DNA of 64,000 bases from Bacillota bacterium (lineage in GTDB: Bacteria; Bacillota; Ch66; Ch109). The notes under the pieces were generated by a model. That model worked only from the letters and a program-made list of their open reading frames with translations, was not told where the DNA came from and searched no databases. Positions within the stretch are counted from its first letter, which is position 1. Every line of letters begins with the position of its first letter. A program made the position numbers and the translations under genes. Below, one piece after another: positions 40,527 to 50,305 of the stretch. The stretch covers positions 1-64,000 of the forward strand of contig JABLWZ010000011.1 of NCBI GenBank assembly GCA_013178275.1, written 5' to 3'.

Positions 40527-42344
40527 TTATTTGTCACCCTGCTTTCGGGGGTTTAGTATCCATTTACGGGTAATATGTGGCTGGGCTGTTTCATCCTGCG
40601 ATCGAACATAAGCCAGCCTTTTCTCCATATCCCAAATTGGTCCCCGTAAAAGTACATCCTGATTCCTTAAGGTAGATGGTGACAACGGAGATAGGTAAGG
40701 AACCCCGAAGGACTTAATGCTGGCGATAGCCACTATATGGGTGGCCAAGGCCACGGCTATACCAAAAAGTCCCAAAAAACTTGCTACTATCATGTAACCG
40801 AATCTATATACCCGTAATGTTGTAGATAATGCATAAACTGGAATAGCATAAGATGCGATCCCGGTAAAAGCAACGACGATTATAACAATTGGACTAACGA
40901 TGTTAGCCACCACTGCTGCCTGGCCGAGAATGATAGCTCCGACGATTCCCAGCGTTTGCCCGATAAGTCCTGGCACCCTTATACCTCCTTCCCGTATTAA
41001 TTCGAAAGAGATTTCCATCAGGAAGACCTCTAATACTGATGGGAAGGGAATTTTTTCTCTGCTGCCGGCAATAGAAAATAATAAATCAGTTGGAATCATT
41101 TCTTGATGATACCCGACTATAGCTATATATAGTGCGGGAACCAAAACCACCATTGAAGCGGCTAGCCATCGCATCCCTCTAATCATAGTGGATACTATCG
41201 GTTTAACATTGTAGTCCTCGGATGTATGCAACAATCCCCATACAGTTGAAGGGTAGACAGCAGCATAGGGGTCGCCTTCTAAAAAAATTACAACCTTCCC
41301 GTCAAGAAGAAAACGGCATACCCGGTCGACTCTTTCGGTGCTCTGTGATAATGGATAAACCCCACGGGTTTCATCTTCAATCAGTTGCTCCAGTTCTCCC
41401 ATACTTACGATGCCATCTATTTCTAGAGACTGGATTCTTCGTTTTACCTCTTTTACCAGCTCCTGGTTGGCCAGGTCATGTATGTAAAGAACAGCTAAAT
41501 TATTGTTGGTGCGTCTGCCTATATTCAGCGATTCCTGAACTAACTTGGGATTGCGGATAATACGACGGATAAGTGCTATATTGTTTATCAAGTCTTCATT
41601 GAAAGCCTCCTGGGAACCGCGTATAACACGCTCAATTGTGGGTTGCTCGACCCCTCGGTGCTCCCAGCCGGTTGTTTCCACCGATAGCGCAGCGGCTACT
41701 CCCTGGAAGAGGAGCACTGTATTACCACTAAGTACAAGGTCAACGACATCCTTGGTTTTATTTAGTAATTGGATAGAATTAACCGGGGTAAGCTGCTTCT
41801 GGATAGCCGTAAGAAGTGTTCCACTCAAATCGAGTGGAACCGAATTGGACATCATCATTAGCGGTTTAAAGACTACCTCGGTTTGCCGGCCGGCATCGAC
41901 GAGTCCTTCGACATAGATGGCTACCGCATTGATACCAGGCTCCAAACCTAAGGTGAATTCTCTAAATTTAATACTGTTATTTAACGGGCAAACAAAAACC
42001 TCTTTCAGGTAAGCCAGGTTGTGCTCTAAGCGTTGGGATATCTCCATATCTTCCGGTACTGCACTTTTTTGACTTTCATTGGCTTCCGGTTCTTTATCTT
42101 GCTGCCGTTCTACGCTATCTTTCCGCTCTCCCTTTTTGGTTGTATTGCTTCGCTTATCATCAGGTTTTCTGGGTACGCGTTTCCCTCTTTTTGCTCCCAA
42201 CATTTTTTGGTCGGAGGCGCTATCTTTATCGGCAGAGGGGGACGCCACATTCCCTTCCGAGGAAGGTTTAAGAAGTTCGAACGGATTTTCTTGTTTCGTT
42301 TCATTAAATAATAAAATGTTCTTTAACCAGTTTAAAAACGCCAT
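40527..42344 (-). CDS. gerAA-like: GerA family spore germination protein
   Basis: VYIHDLANQELVKEVKRRIQSLEIDGI, VFLEGDPYAAVYPSTVW..., FLMEISFELIREGGIRVPGLIGQTLGIVGAIILGQAAV. Confidence 0.96.
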   Translation of the reverse strand: MAFLNWLKNILLFNETKQENPFELLKPSSEGNVASPSADKDSASDQKMLGAKRGKRVPRKPDDKRSNTTKKGERKDSVERQQDKEPEANESQKSAVPEDMEISQRLEHNLAYLKEVFVCPLNNSIKFREFTLGLEPGINAVAIYVEGLVDAGRQTEVVFKPLMMMSNSVPLDLSGTLLTAIQKQLTPVNSIQLLNKTKDVVDLVLSGNTVLLFQGVAAALSVETTGWEHRGVEQPTIERVIRGSQEAFNEDLINNIALIRRIIRNPKLVQESLNIGRRTNNNLAVLYIHDLANQELVKEVKRRIQSLEIDGIVSMGELEQLIEDETRGVYPLSQSTERVDRVCRFLLDGKVVIFLEGDPYAAVYPSTVWGLLHTSEDYNVKPIVSTMIRGMRWLAASMVVLVPALYIAIVGYHQEMIPTDLLFSIAGSREKIPFPSVLEVFLMEISFELIREGGIRVPGLIGQTLGIVGAIILGQAAVVANIVSPIVIIVVAFTGIASYAIPVYALSTTLRVYRFGYMIVASFLGLFGIAVALATHIVAIASIKSFGVPYLSPLSPSTLRNQDVLLRGPIWDMEKRLAYVRSQDETAQPHITRKWILNPRKQGDK

Positions 42345-42636
42345 TAAAAAATTCCTCCACTTTTTAGAATTCCCAATAACTGTCTTCTTTAATCTAAAAT
42401 TAAAAATTCCAAAACCGAGGACAAATGGAATTTTTAGGCGAGATTTTATTATGTTTTTTACTCAATAAAAACCAACCCGGGCAGGAGAGGAGGCTCCCCA
42501 GATTTGGATCCAGATAATACTTTTTATCGATGCCGCCATACACTATACCAACCGGGATGAAGATCCAGCATTGAGGATGGAGCAAACCGGAAGAGCGGCA
42601 GCGCAAATATGAGACCTTAAAGGAGAAAACGGCGGC

Positions 42637-43251
42637 ATGGAACAGTACAAGAGCATCTTGGCCCCCAATCCTAACCTGAAGGGACTTGCTGACCCCAATA
42701 GTAAAGAGTGGTGGGAAAACGAGTTTCGCGAAAATTGGCGGGTGGGCATAGACGGAGTAGAGCAAACGCGGTACTTTATGAAGCGGATTCTGGAGGTAAT
42801 AAAGTTTTCCCCCGGAGTGACGGTCCTTGATTGGGGCTGCGCCATGGGCCAAGGGGTAGATGAACTTATAAAAGCGGGATATGATGCGGAGGGGTATGAC
42901 TTTTCGGAAACAGCTATAGAGACGGCGCGGAAGATGTATCCTGACTATACCTTCACTTATGTTTTGCCCGAAAAAACCTATGATGCAGTAATTACATCAA
43001 ACTGCCTTGAACATTTCGCTGAACCTGTGAAACAGGCAGCGGAGATCCTGCAGCTTTCCCGCAAGTATTTGGTGATATTAACCCCATATGCACAAACACC
43101 AAGCGACGTCCACCCGGCCAGCATAAACGAAAATACCTTCCCGTCCGAGTTAAACGATTTCAAACTAAATCACGTAATGATCTTGCCCTCAAAAGAAGTA
43201 TCTTACGACGGTGGGGACCAAATCTTGTTTGTTTACGAGAGAGACTTGTAA
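42637..43251 (+). CDS. Class I SAM-dependent methyltransferase
   Basis: VTVLDWGCAMGQGVDELIKAGYDAEGYDFSETAIETARKMYP, VITSNCLEHFAEP. Confidence 0.88.
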   Translation: MEQYKSILAPNPNLKGLADPNSKEWWENEFRENWRVGIDGVEQTRYFMKRILEVIKFSPGVTVLDWGCAMGQGVDELIKAGYDAEGYDFSETAIETARKMYPDYTFTYVLPEKTYDAVITSNCLEHFAEPVKQAAEILQLSRKYLVILTPYAQTPSDVHPASINENTFPSELNDFKLNHVMILPSKEVSYDGGDQILFVYERDL

Positions 43252-43265
43252 AGAAGCAATTTTAA

Positions 43266-44804
43266 CTAAAGGCCAAAAGACGGGTTCTTGATTTGTTGTA
43301 TATACGCACGGATTTCTTTTGCGGTAGCAGTGTTATCCAGAGATGTGTAAGCTTTTTCGCCGATGACGCTATTCAGGAAATCCCAAAAGGCCGCTGTCAT
43401 ATTGTTTTCATTCATGGCCAGGATAACGGGGGGGATGGAGGTTTTGGCCACGAGGGCCCCCACGTCCTCCTTCGCGTATACCATGTACCGGTCCTCGCTC
43501 ATGTCAGGCACCAGGCAGACGTGGAAATTTTCGTAGGTCTCCAGCAGGCATACGATATTTTCGAGGTGCATTATATACTCTTCTGCAGTGTAGTATGCAG
43601 GGGAACCGCCCAGCATATCCGAAAAGGTGACCCTCACGCCCCCGCCGGTCACGGCCGAAATGTCGGGAAGCTTGACGATATCGGTGACGCTGTTCGATTG
43701 CAGCAGATTTTTAAATTTTTCTATCCGCATCCGGTGATAATCGATCAGGCGGTTTTTCTGCTGGCTGCCGTACCGGTCGAGGATTTGGGAGGCAACAACC
43801 TCGGGCATGGTCAGGATGGATAGGGAGGCGGTTTTAATCAGGGTGTCTACCGGCTCGCTTTCAAATTCCATCAGCGTATTCATATAGGCCGCTTCATCTT
43901 TCGATGTAAAGATTCGCATTAACGGCCGGCATAAGCTGAGATATTGATTATACTCTTCTATAAAAGATTCCACGGCCTTCCGGTTCCGAAACAGTATATT
44001 CGCGGCTTGATCTACCATGTTTCCCACTGAGGAGGATATGACCGCGCCGGTCTTCGGGGCGATAAAGAGCGTCCGTTTGAAAATGCCGTCCCGTTTTTTG
44101 GGGTAGAAATAGGGCTCTATCGCGCCAGACATATAAAGCGGCATCCACTGGCTGATGGCTACGAGCATCTCATCCAGGTTCCGGCTGACGGTATGGATAA
44201 TTTTTATCCGGTTGCCGCGTGAAAGCGTCTGCGACATCAGGGACGCCCATTTTGCCGCGAACTCACGGTCCCCGGTCATCCAGTCGGTGGCCTCGTCGCT
44301 GAACAGCAGCAATGTCTGGGGCTCTTCGTGCTGAATCACCTCGGACAGGAAATAGATGACGGCCTGACGCTTTCCCTCGATACCGTAATAAACCGATATC
44401 TCCGTCTGCGGCCAATCGACTTCGGCGCTCTCCACACCCTCCGCGGGTACTTCTTTTTTAGCCTTAAAATTTGAAAACCCGTCCAGAAAGCTCTCCACGG
44501 TTTTCATGTCACGGGTTTTTTCTTGGATCAACCATTGAAATATAAGCTCGGTAAGCTGCTGGTTTTCCGGTAAAGGAAGACCGGTATTCAGCGCGCTGCT
44601 TAAGGACTTTTGCTGGTATTCCTCGCCGCAGTGCCTGGCGAAATAGGCGGCCATGCTTTTTAGGCTGGCTTCGTTTTTTGGCATGCTCCGCTGCCCCCGG
44701 CGAAGGCGGCTGATATGTGAAGCGTCCAGCGACGTGTAAAGGGAAAGCGCGCTGTTGGTGGTTTTCGTTATATTCATCAGGAAGTCGAGCTTTTCGCAGA
44801 ATCT
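43266..44804 (-). CDS. HTH (XRE-like) domain protein of unknown function
   Basis: N-terminal LYTSLDASHISRLRRGQRSMPKNEASLKSMAAYFA HTH-like; long unassigned C-terminal region; exact start uncertain (ORF opens at 44897). Confidence 0.7.
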   Translation of the reverse strand, partial: RFCEKLDFLMNITKTTNSALSLYTSLDASHISRLRRGQRSMPKNEASLKSMAAYFARHCGEEYQQKSLSSALNTGLPLPENQQLTELIFQWLIQEKTRDMKTVESFLDGFSNFKAKKEVPAEGVESAEVDWPQTEISVYYGIEGKRQAVIYFLSEVIQHEEPQTLLLFSDEATDWMTGDREFAAKWASLMSQTLSRGNRIKIIHTVSRNLDEMLVAISQWMPLYMSGAIEPYFYPKKRDGIFKRTLFIAPKTGAVISSSVGNMVDQAANILFRNRKAVESFIEEYNQYLSLCRPLMRIFTSKDEAAYMNTLMEFESEPVDTLIKTASLSILTMPEVVASQILDRYGSQQKNRLIDYHRMRIEKFKNLLQSNSVTDIVKLPDISAVTGGGVRVTFSDMLGGSPAYYTAEEYIMHLENIVCLLETYENFHVCLVPDMSEDRYMVYAKEDVGALVAKTSIPPVILAMNENNMTAAFWDFLNSVIGEKAYTSLDNTATAKEIRAYIQQIKNPSFGL

Positions 44805-44879
44805 CATCATCATCCACCCTGACTCGATTATATCAGAAGGGCTTTTGCAAAAACAAATATTTTGACACGTTTCGTGCCA

Positions 44880-44902
44880 GAGATTTGACACTGTCAAATC
44901 TC
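44880..44902. promoter_or_regulatory. Perfect palindrome GAGATTTGACA-C-TGTCAAATCTC, candidate operator in divergent promoter
   Basis: 11-bp arms, 1-nt spacer; extra TTTGACAC half-site at ~44861-44868. Confidence 0.75.
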
Positions 44903-44957
44903 CGCAGCCTATTTATTTCAGGCGTTTCTTCTATATATAATCGAGTTTGAAGGCGAG

Positions 44958-45284
44958 GTGGCGGTTGTGGGTTATGAGATACGGCTCAAGACCGGTTTTT
45001 TCGAAACCAGGCGCTATCACCTGTCTGTAATCGAAGAACAATTGATACTGTCGCCGGTTGAAAACAGTGCGGAAGCAAAAATTATAATACCGAGTGATGA
45101 TATTCTGGAAATAATCCTCACCAAGAAAAGAATTCCGGAAATCAAGGTTCAGGCCCGGGACAAGAGTTACGACGGCGTTTTTACCGCTGGCACTGACTTT
45201 GATGAGGTGTGTGGGCTGCTGAAAAGATTAAAAAAAACGATTGTATATAAATATGCCATGAATCCCAAGGAAGTTCGCCCTTAA
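44958..45284 (+). CDS. Small protein, possibly PH-like fold
   Basis: Intact ORF, beta-rich sequence, divergent from the HTH gene. Confidence 0.55.
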   Translation: MAVVGYEIRLKTGFFETRRYHLSVIEEQLILSPVENSAEAKIIIPSDDILEIILTKKRIPEIKVQARDKSYDGVFTAGTDFDEVCGLLKRLKKTIVYKYAMNPKEVRP

Positions 45285-45370
45285 AGAAGATCATATTCGG
45301 CGGAGTCGTGCCGCTCTTTCGTACCGCAGAAAGACAGCGGCATATCCCAAATGGTAAATAGGGGGCGGTA

Positions 45371-46807
45371 TTGTTGGCGGGCGGAGAAAACAGCCGTTTT
45401 TCATACATACAGTTAGATGAGCGCAGGCTGTCCATTATTGTCTTTTCGTTATTTTTTGCCTGGCTGCTGGCCTTTCCCTTTGAGGGACAGGTCTTATACG
45501 CGCTTGCCGACAGAGTCCAGATCGATCCGCACGCCATGATCTTCGGTGCCATCGCCTCCCACGTCGTCGGTCTGTTCGGCTGCGGATTCCTGATCAAGAC
45601 CAGGCAGGCGGCCAAGCGGCTGATGCGGTTTTCCATGGTCTTCTGCATAGTAGGTACCGGCGTGTTCTTCTTTCACCCTTCCGTCCTCTGGAACATCGTC
45701 CTGATTGCCAGTTCCCTGCTGGCTTCAGGCTGCGTGGCGGCCTGGGGCTTTTTTTTAAGAAGCGGCACCCCACCCAACCAGCGGATAAAAACCGTAGCGG
45801 ACGGGCTTATCTTTTCCAATATTCTGATGATCCTGCTGAATATGACCGCCGTCCACCTGTCCCCCTATGCCGGGCTGGGCCTGTCAATGTTCTTGATAGG
45901 CGGTGCAATGCTGTTCGCGGCCCGGCTTCCCGCGGCTGTCCCGGCGGTACTCCCCGATCGGCCGAAGCAGCCGATCAGCATCGTCAAACCCCTGGTCTTT
46001 CTATGCCTGTTCATCACGGTCATCACCATCAATTCGGGACTGATGTACCAGGTCATCAATCCCGCTTTCGCTCACCTGGAATGGCTGACCAGCTGGTACT
46101 GGGCCATTCCCTATATCGTAGCTCTCTATATCATGAAGAACCTGCCGCGGAAAACCAACCGGACCTACATACTCTATGTGGCCATCGCCATGATCGGGTT
46201 TTCCTTTATCGGCTTCATGATCCTCGACCACTCAGCCGGCAGCTACCTAGTGGTCAATACCCTGATGCTGGGCGCCTGCGGTGTGTATGACCTGTTCTGG
46301 TGGAGCATACTCGGTGAAATGCTGGATTTCGATCAAAACCCGGCCAAGGTTCTCGGGGTGGGGCTTTCGGCCAACGTATTGGGTGTACTGATAGGCGGAC
46401 TGATCGGCAGCGCCATCGTCGCATCCGATCTACCGAACTACAACTCCTCGGTGCTTGCACTGGCGGTGGTCTGCGTCACCCTGACCATCCTTCCCCTGCT
46501 CCACCGGCACCTTTCCGCCCTGCTGACCGACCACGCTTACCTGACCGTCGTATCCGAGATGTCTCCGGCCGAACAGACCAGCATGGTCGACCGTATCGTG
46601 CTGGCCGGTCGGCTCACCGAACGTGAAAACGAGATCGCGGCCCTGCTCGTCAAGGGGAAGACCTACCGGATGATCGCCGGCGAGCTGCATTTGAGCGAGA
46701 ACACAGTGAAAACCCATATCAAGAACATCTATTCCAAATGCGGCATTCAAAGCCGGACGGAACTCATCAATCTCATGCTGGAACCGGAGAGTACCGGACA
46801 CAAATAA
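45371..46807 (+). CDS. MFS-like multi-TM domain fused to C-terminal LuxR HTH regulator
   Basis: Around 12 hydrophobic segments then GRLTERENEIAALLVKGKTYRMIAGELHLSENTVKTHIKNIYSKCGIQSRTEL. Confidence 0.88.
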   Translation: MLAGGENSRFSYIQLDERRLSIIVFSLFFAWLLAFPFEGQVLYALADRVQIDPHAMIFGAIASHVVGLFGCGFLIKTRQAAKRLMRFSMVFCIVGTGVFFFHPSVLWNIVLIASSLLASGCVAAWGFFLRSGTPPNQRIKTVADGLIFSNILMILLNMTAVHLSPYAGLGLSMFLIGGAMLFAARLPAAVPAVLPDRPKQPISIVKPLVFLCLFITVITINSGLMYQVINPAFAHLEWLTSWYWAIPYIVALYIMKNLPRKTNRTYILYVAIAMIGFSFIGFMILDHSAGSYLVVNTLMLGACGVYDLFWWSILGEMLDFDQNPAKVLGVGLSANVLGVLIGGLIGSAIVASDLPNYNSSVLALAVVCVTLTILPLLHRHLSALLTDHAYLTVVSEMSPAEQTSMVDRIVLAGRLTERENEIAALLVKGKTYRMIAGELHLSENTVKTHIKNIYSKCGIQSRTELINLMLEPESTGHK

Positions 46808-46838
46808 CCGGATGCGTTGATAATCAGGCGTTTCAGAA

Positions 46839-46872
46839 GCCCCCTCACCCAAAAGGGTGAGGGGATTTTTTA
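46839..46872 (+). terminator. Rho-independent terminator
   Basis: CCCCTCACCC-aaaa-GGGTGAGGGG then attttttacg. Confidence 0.85.
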
Positions 46873-47034
46873 CGCAAATCACCCGGTCCGGGTGACGATT
46901 TTTAAGCAAAAATCCGCTACCCTGATACCGGAACCTTGCCGGAAAGAGCGAGGATGCTCGACAACTGGAGCGTGGTTCTGGAAAAGGGCACCGGCACCGT
47001 GAAAGAATCAAGGAAGGTTTTAAGGAGGGTTTTT

Positions 47035-47598
47035 ATGAAAAAAGTTAAACTCCTCGTAATCATACTCCTCATCCTGGCGGCAGCCGGTTCCCTGTCCGCC
47101 TGTTCCGACACCGGCGAAAAACTCCCCACCCTGGAGGGACTTCTGGAATCCGACCGCAAAGAGGTCAACCTGGCCGGCACCTGGAGCGGCACCATCCTGA
47201 TCGAGCGGGTGTTAGAGGAGATACCCGACAAGGTAAAGAGCGACAACCCCGAAGAATGTGAGGGGATCGACATCGCCGCCGCACTCAAGACATTGAAGGG
47301 CAAGAACCTGGGGCTCAAAATGGTCGTGGCGGAAAAGAAAGACCCCCAGGAGCCCTGGAGGGCCGTGATCACCACCACCAATCCTGAAGGCAAGACCGGG
47401 GACCCGGTCTCGGTCATACTCAACTACGACAGCCCAGACGTCTACTTCGAGACAGAAAAGGAAGGAGCCAAGGCCCGTTTTGACGGCAAGCTGAAGCGTG
47501 GCCAGATCGCCGGGCCCTGGAACGTAACCTGGAACGACGAGGAGTATGGTGTGATTGAGCTGATGGGCGGCACCTGGCAGGTCACCCAGCAGAATTAA
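47035..47598 (+). CDS. Lipoprotein of unknown function
   Basis: MKKVKLLVIILLILAAAGSLSAC signal and lipobox; SD aaggagg. Confidence 0.8.
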   Translation: MKKVKLLVIILLILAAAGSLSACSDTGEKLPTLEGLLESDRKEVNLAGTWSGTILIERVLEEIPDKVKSDNPEECEGIDIAAALKTLKGKNLGLKMVVAEKKDPQEPWRAVITTTNPEGKTGDPVSVILNYDSPDVYFETEKEGAKARFDGKLKRGQIAGPWNVTWNDEEYGVIELMGGTWQVTQQN

Positions 47599-47690
47599 AC
47601 GACCGCATTATCCCGTCAGCGCTCCGGACCTGGGGGCTGACCGGGGCGGGCGCCCAATTTTTCAACTTCCAGCAGGATAGAGGTGAAACC

Positions 47691-48587
47691 ATGCAGCCGG
47701 TCCTGTGGCGCTTCGGCGGCATCACGCTAAACTCTTACCCGATGTTCCTGGCGCTGGCGGGCCTGACCCTGGTCGTTCTCGCCAGCCTCCTGGCCTCCCG
47801 CCGGGGTATACCCTATCGCCGCAGCCTCCCCATCCTGCTGCTGATGGGCCTGGCGGCCCTGGTGGGGGCCCGGCTGCTGAACTACCTGGTCCGGCCCGAA
47901 CTCTACGCTGAACCATACCGGCTTTACGGCCTCCAGGCTTACGGCTTCTCCCTTTACGGAGGGTTGGTGCTGGCGGTGCTGGCGGGAGGCGCCGTCTGCC
48001 TCCTCGCCGGAGTCAGCATCCCCGGCCTGGCCGACGCCACCGCGCCCGGCCTGGGCCTTTCCATCGCCATCATGCGGGTGGGGTGCTTCCTGGCCGGCTG
48101 CTGCTTCGGAAATCCCACCGAACTCCCCTGGGGGGTAGTCTTTCCCATGTTCAGCCTGCCCCACCGGGCCCAGATCAGGGATGGCGAAATCAATATTTTC
48201 GGGGCCCCGGACCCGGTGCACCCGACCCAGCTCTACGAGCTGCTGGCTGCCCTATGCTGCGGCGCCGTCGCCTACCTGGTCCTGAAAAGCAGAAAAGCGG
48301 CCCCGGGGACAGCGTTCGCGGCCTTTTTCCTGCTTTTTTCCGCCTTCCGCTGGTTTGACCTGGGCCTTCGCTACCAGATTTCCTCCAGCCTGACGCCCTG
48401 GTTTTACCCGGCCTTATACGGGACCATCTGCTTCCTGGCCGCATTTTATATAATCCGTTTCAATTTCCGGAGGTGGTCCTTCCAGGTTGAGGAACTAGCC
48501 CCGGTGTCAGTTAAAGGCGCCCTTTTGAACGAGGGATTCCACGGTAAATGGCATGTTAATCCCCAGGAGAGGGGGGTCTGGGATTGA
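47691..48587 (+). CDS. lgt: Prolipoprotein diacylglyceryl transferase-like protein
   Basis: IAIMRVGCFLAGCCFGNPTELPWGVVFP, HPTQLYELLAAL, multiple TM segments. Confidence 0.88.
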   Translation: MQPVLWRFGGITLNSYPMFLALAGLTLVVLASLLASRRGIPYRRSLPILLLMGLAALVGARLLNYLVRPELYAEPYRLYGLQAYGFSLYGGLVLAVLAGGAVCLLAGVSIPGLADATAPGLGLSIAIMRVGCFLAGCCFGNPTELPWGVVFPMFSLPHRAQIRDGEINIFGAPDPVHPTQLYELLAALCCGAVAYLVLKSRKAAPGTAFAAFFLLFSAFRWFDLGLRYQISSSLTPWFYPALYGTICFLAAFYIIRFNFRRWSFQVEELAPVSVKGALLNEGFHGKWHVNPQERGVWD

Positions 48588-49114
48588 AAGAGATCAGGCA
48601 GAGGGCGCGCCTGCTGATGGCGGCGACCGGCATAGGCGTCACGGCATCCACTTTTATGCTGCTTCAGGATAGAGGTATCCTTATGCTTCAACCTAAAACG
48701 TTTCTGGCCTTTGCGATACCGGCCACTATGCTGTCAGCTGCCCTGGCGATATTGGAATATAAAAAGTTGAAAACTGCGGAACTGATTGTTGAAAACCAGA
48801 TCCTGTATATCCAGCCCGCTGTCATCGACGCCGGCGTCCGCGGCAAGGGCAGCGCGTCATCTGACGGGGATATAGAAGTCTTCATTTCCGGTTTCGGCAT
48901 CCTGCTGGATTCCAAGGTCATTAAATTTAACCAGGACGGGGTTTATCTGAAAGACGTGGAAATCGGACGCGAATACATGTGCCTCACCTACGGCACGAAT
49001 ACGAGCACCCGAAAAACCCGAATCCTGCACGCAGCGATGGACAGCCGGGAGGTGCAGGACATCGTGGAAAAATTCCGCTTTGAGACCGGCGTTGTTCCCG
49101 TGGTAACCGATTGA
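48584..49114 (+). CDS. Membrane protein of unknown function (2 TM + soluble domain)
   Basis: TTGA overlap with lgt stop; two N-terminal hydrophobic segments. Confidence 0.65.
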   Translation: MKEIRQRARLLMAATGIGVTASTFMLLQDRGILMLQPKTFLAFAIPATMLSAALAILEYKKLKTAELIVENQILYIQPAVIDAGVRGKGSASSDGDIEVFISGFGILLDSKVIKFNQDGVYLKDVEIGREYMCLTYGTNTSTRKTRILHAAMDSREVQDIVEKFRFETGVVPVVTD

Positions 49115-49134
49115 TCTACCGGGAGAGGGTTTTT

Positions 49135-49806
49135 ATGGATTGTCAGAATTGCGGAGAGGCTCTGCAGGAGGGCGACAGCTTCTGCAGCTCCTGCGGCAGC
49201 GGACAAAAGCAGGCCGCGCGGAGCGGGTCCGGCCTGGTCGGTTTTTCCTCCAAAATCAACGACCCGGCCTTTACCCGTTATACCAAACACGCCAATCTCT
49301 ATGCGCTCATTTTTTCCGGTTTTTTAGCCGCTGCCGCTATCATAGGCTTTTTCATCTACGGGGAAACCAGCTCGGAAATGGACAATCCAGAGGCGCTGTA
49401 TATCGGGATGGGGATAGGCGGTATGTTCCTGGCCATCGCGCTGTTCCAGGTCATCGGCCGAAAAAGGAGCAAGACCTGGGACGGGACGGTGGTGGACAAA
49501 CAGATTAACCAAAGGCGGCGCCGAAAAAGGACTGGCGATGGCAGCTACTACTGGGAAGACTACCTGGACTTTGTCGTCGTGATAGAGGACGGGCGCGGGA
49601 AGAAGCACGAGATATCGGCAGAGGACGACGACACGCTGTACAACTACTATCGGATCGGAGACCGGGTACGGCATCACGGAGGGCTGAACTCCTATGAAAA
49701 GTATAACAAATCGAGGGACAGCATCATCTTCTGCAGCGCCTGCGCCAGCCTATGCGACATCAATGACGATGTGTGCTTCCGCTGCAAGTGCCCGCTGCTG
49801 AAATGA
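49135..49806 (+). CDS. Membrane protein with zinc ribbons at both termini
   Basis: N-term CQNCGEALQEGDSFCSSCGS; C-term FCSACASLCDINDDVCFRCKCP; two central TMs. Confidence 0.82.
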   Translation: MDCQNCGEALQEGDSFCSSCGSGQKQAARSGSGLVGFSSKINDPAFTRYTKHANLYALIFSGFLAAAAIIGFFIYGETSSEMDNPEALYIGMGIGGMFLAIALFQVIGRKRSKTWDGTVVDKQINQRRRRKRTGDGSYYWEDYLDFVVVIEDGRGKKHEISAEDDDTLYNYYRIGDRVRHHGGLNSYEKYNKSRDSIIFCSACASLCDINDDVCFRCKCPLLK

Positions 49807-49825
49807 CGTAAAAGGAGATGCACCA

Positions 49826-50224
49826 ATGTTTTGTGAAACCTGCGGCGAAAAATTACTCGGAGCATCCAGCTTCTGCGTGGGCTGCGGCTCAAAAATCGGG
49901 TCGCCCGGACCCGTCGCACACCAGGCGGCCGCCCAGGAGACGCTTCCCCCAGTTTCCATGCGGCACTCGTCTCATACCTGGACGCCTCCAGTGGGATTAC
50001 ACGACGCCCGGGAAAGAGAGCCGCTGACCACGGGACAGTATCTGCTCATGTTCCTGCTTTTGAGCCTTCCGCTGCTGAACCTCGTGCTGCTGTTCAAATG
50101 GAGCTTCTGGCCCGGCGGCAATATCAACCGGCGCAACTTCGCGCGGGCATCCCTGGTAGTCTTCCTCATCATGTTCGGCTTCTACATCCTCGTGTACAGA
50201 TACATGGCTGGAGAGTTTCATTGA
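49826..50224 (+). CDS. Zinc-ribbon membrane protein
   Basis: FCETCGEKLLGASSFCVGCGSKIG followed by two TM segments. Confidence 0.82.
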   Translation: MFCETCGEKLLGASSFCVGCGSKIGSPGPVAHQAAAQETLPPVSMRHSSHTWTPPVGLHDAREREPLTTGQYLLMFLLLSLPLLNLVLLFKWSFWPGGNINRRNFARASLVVFLIMFGFYILVYRYMAGEFH

Positions 50225-50305
50225 TGGTTTTTAACGATGGCCCGGCGCAGGCGGCCGGGCGTAAACGGGCAGATTCTAAATCTCAAGCGCAAAGGAGGTT
50301 AGGCA

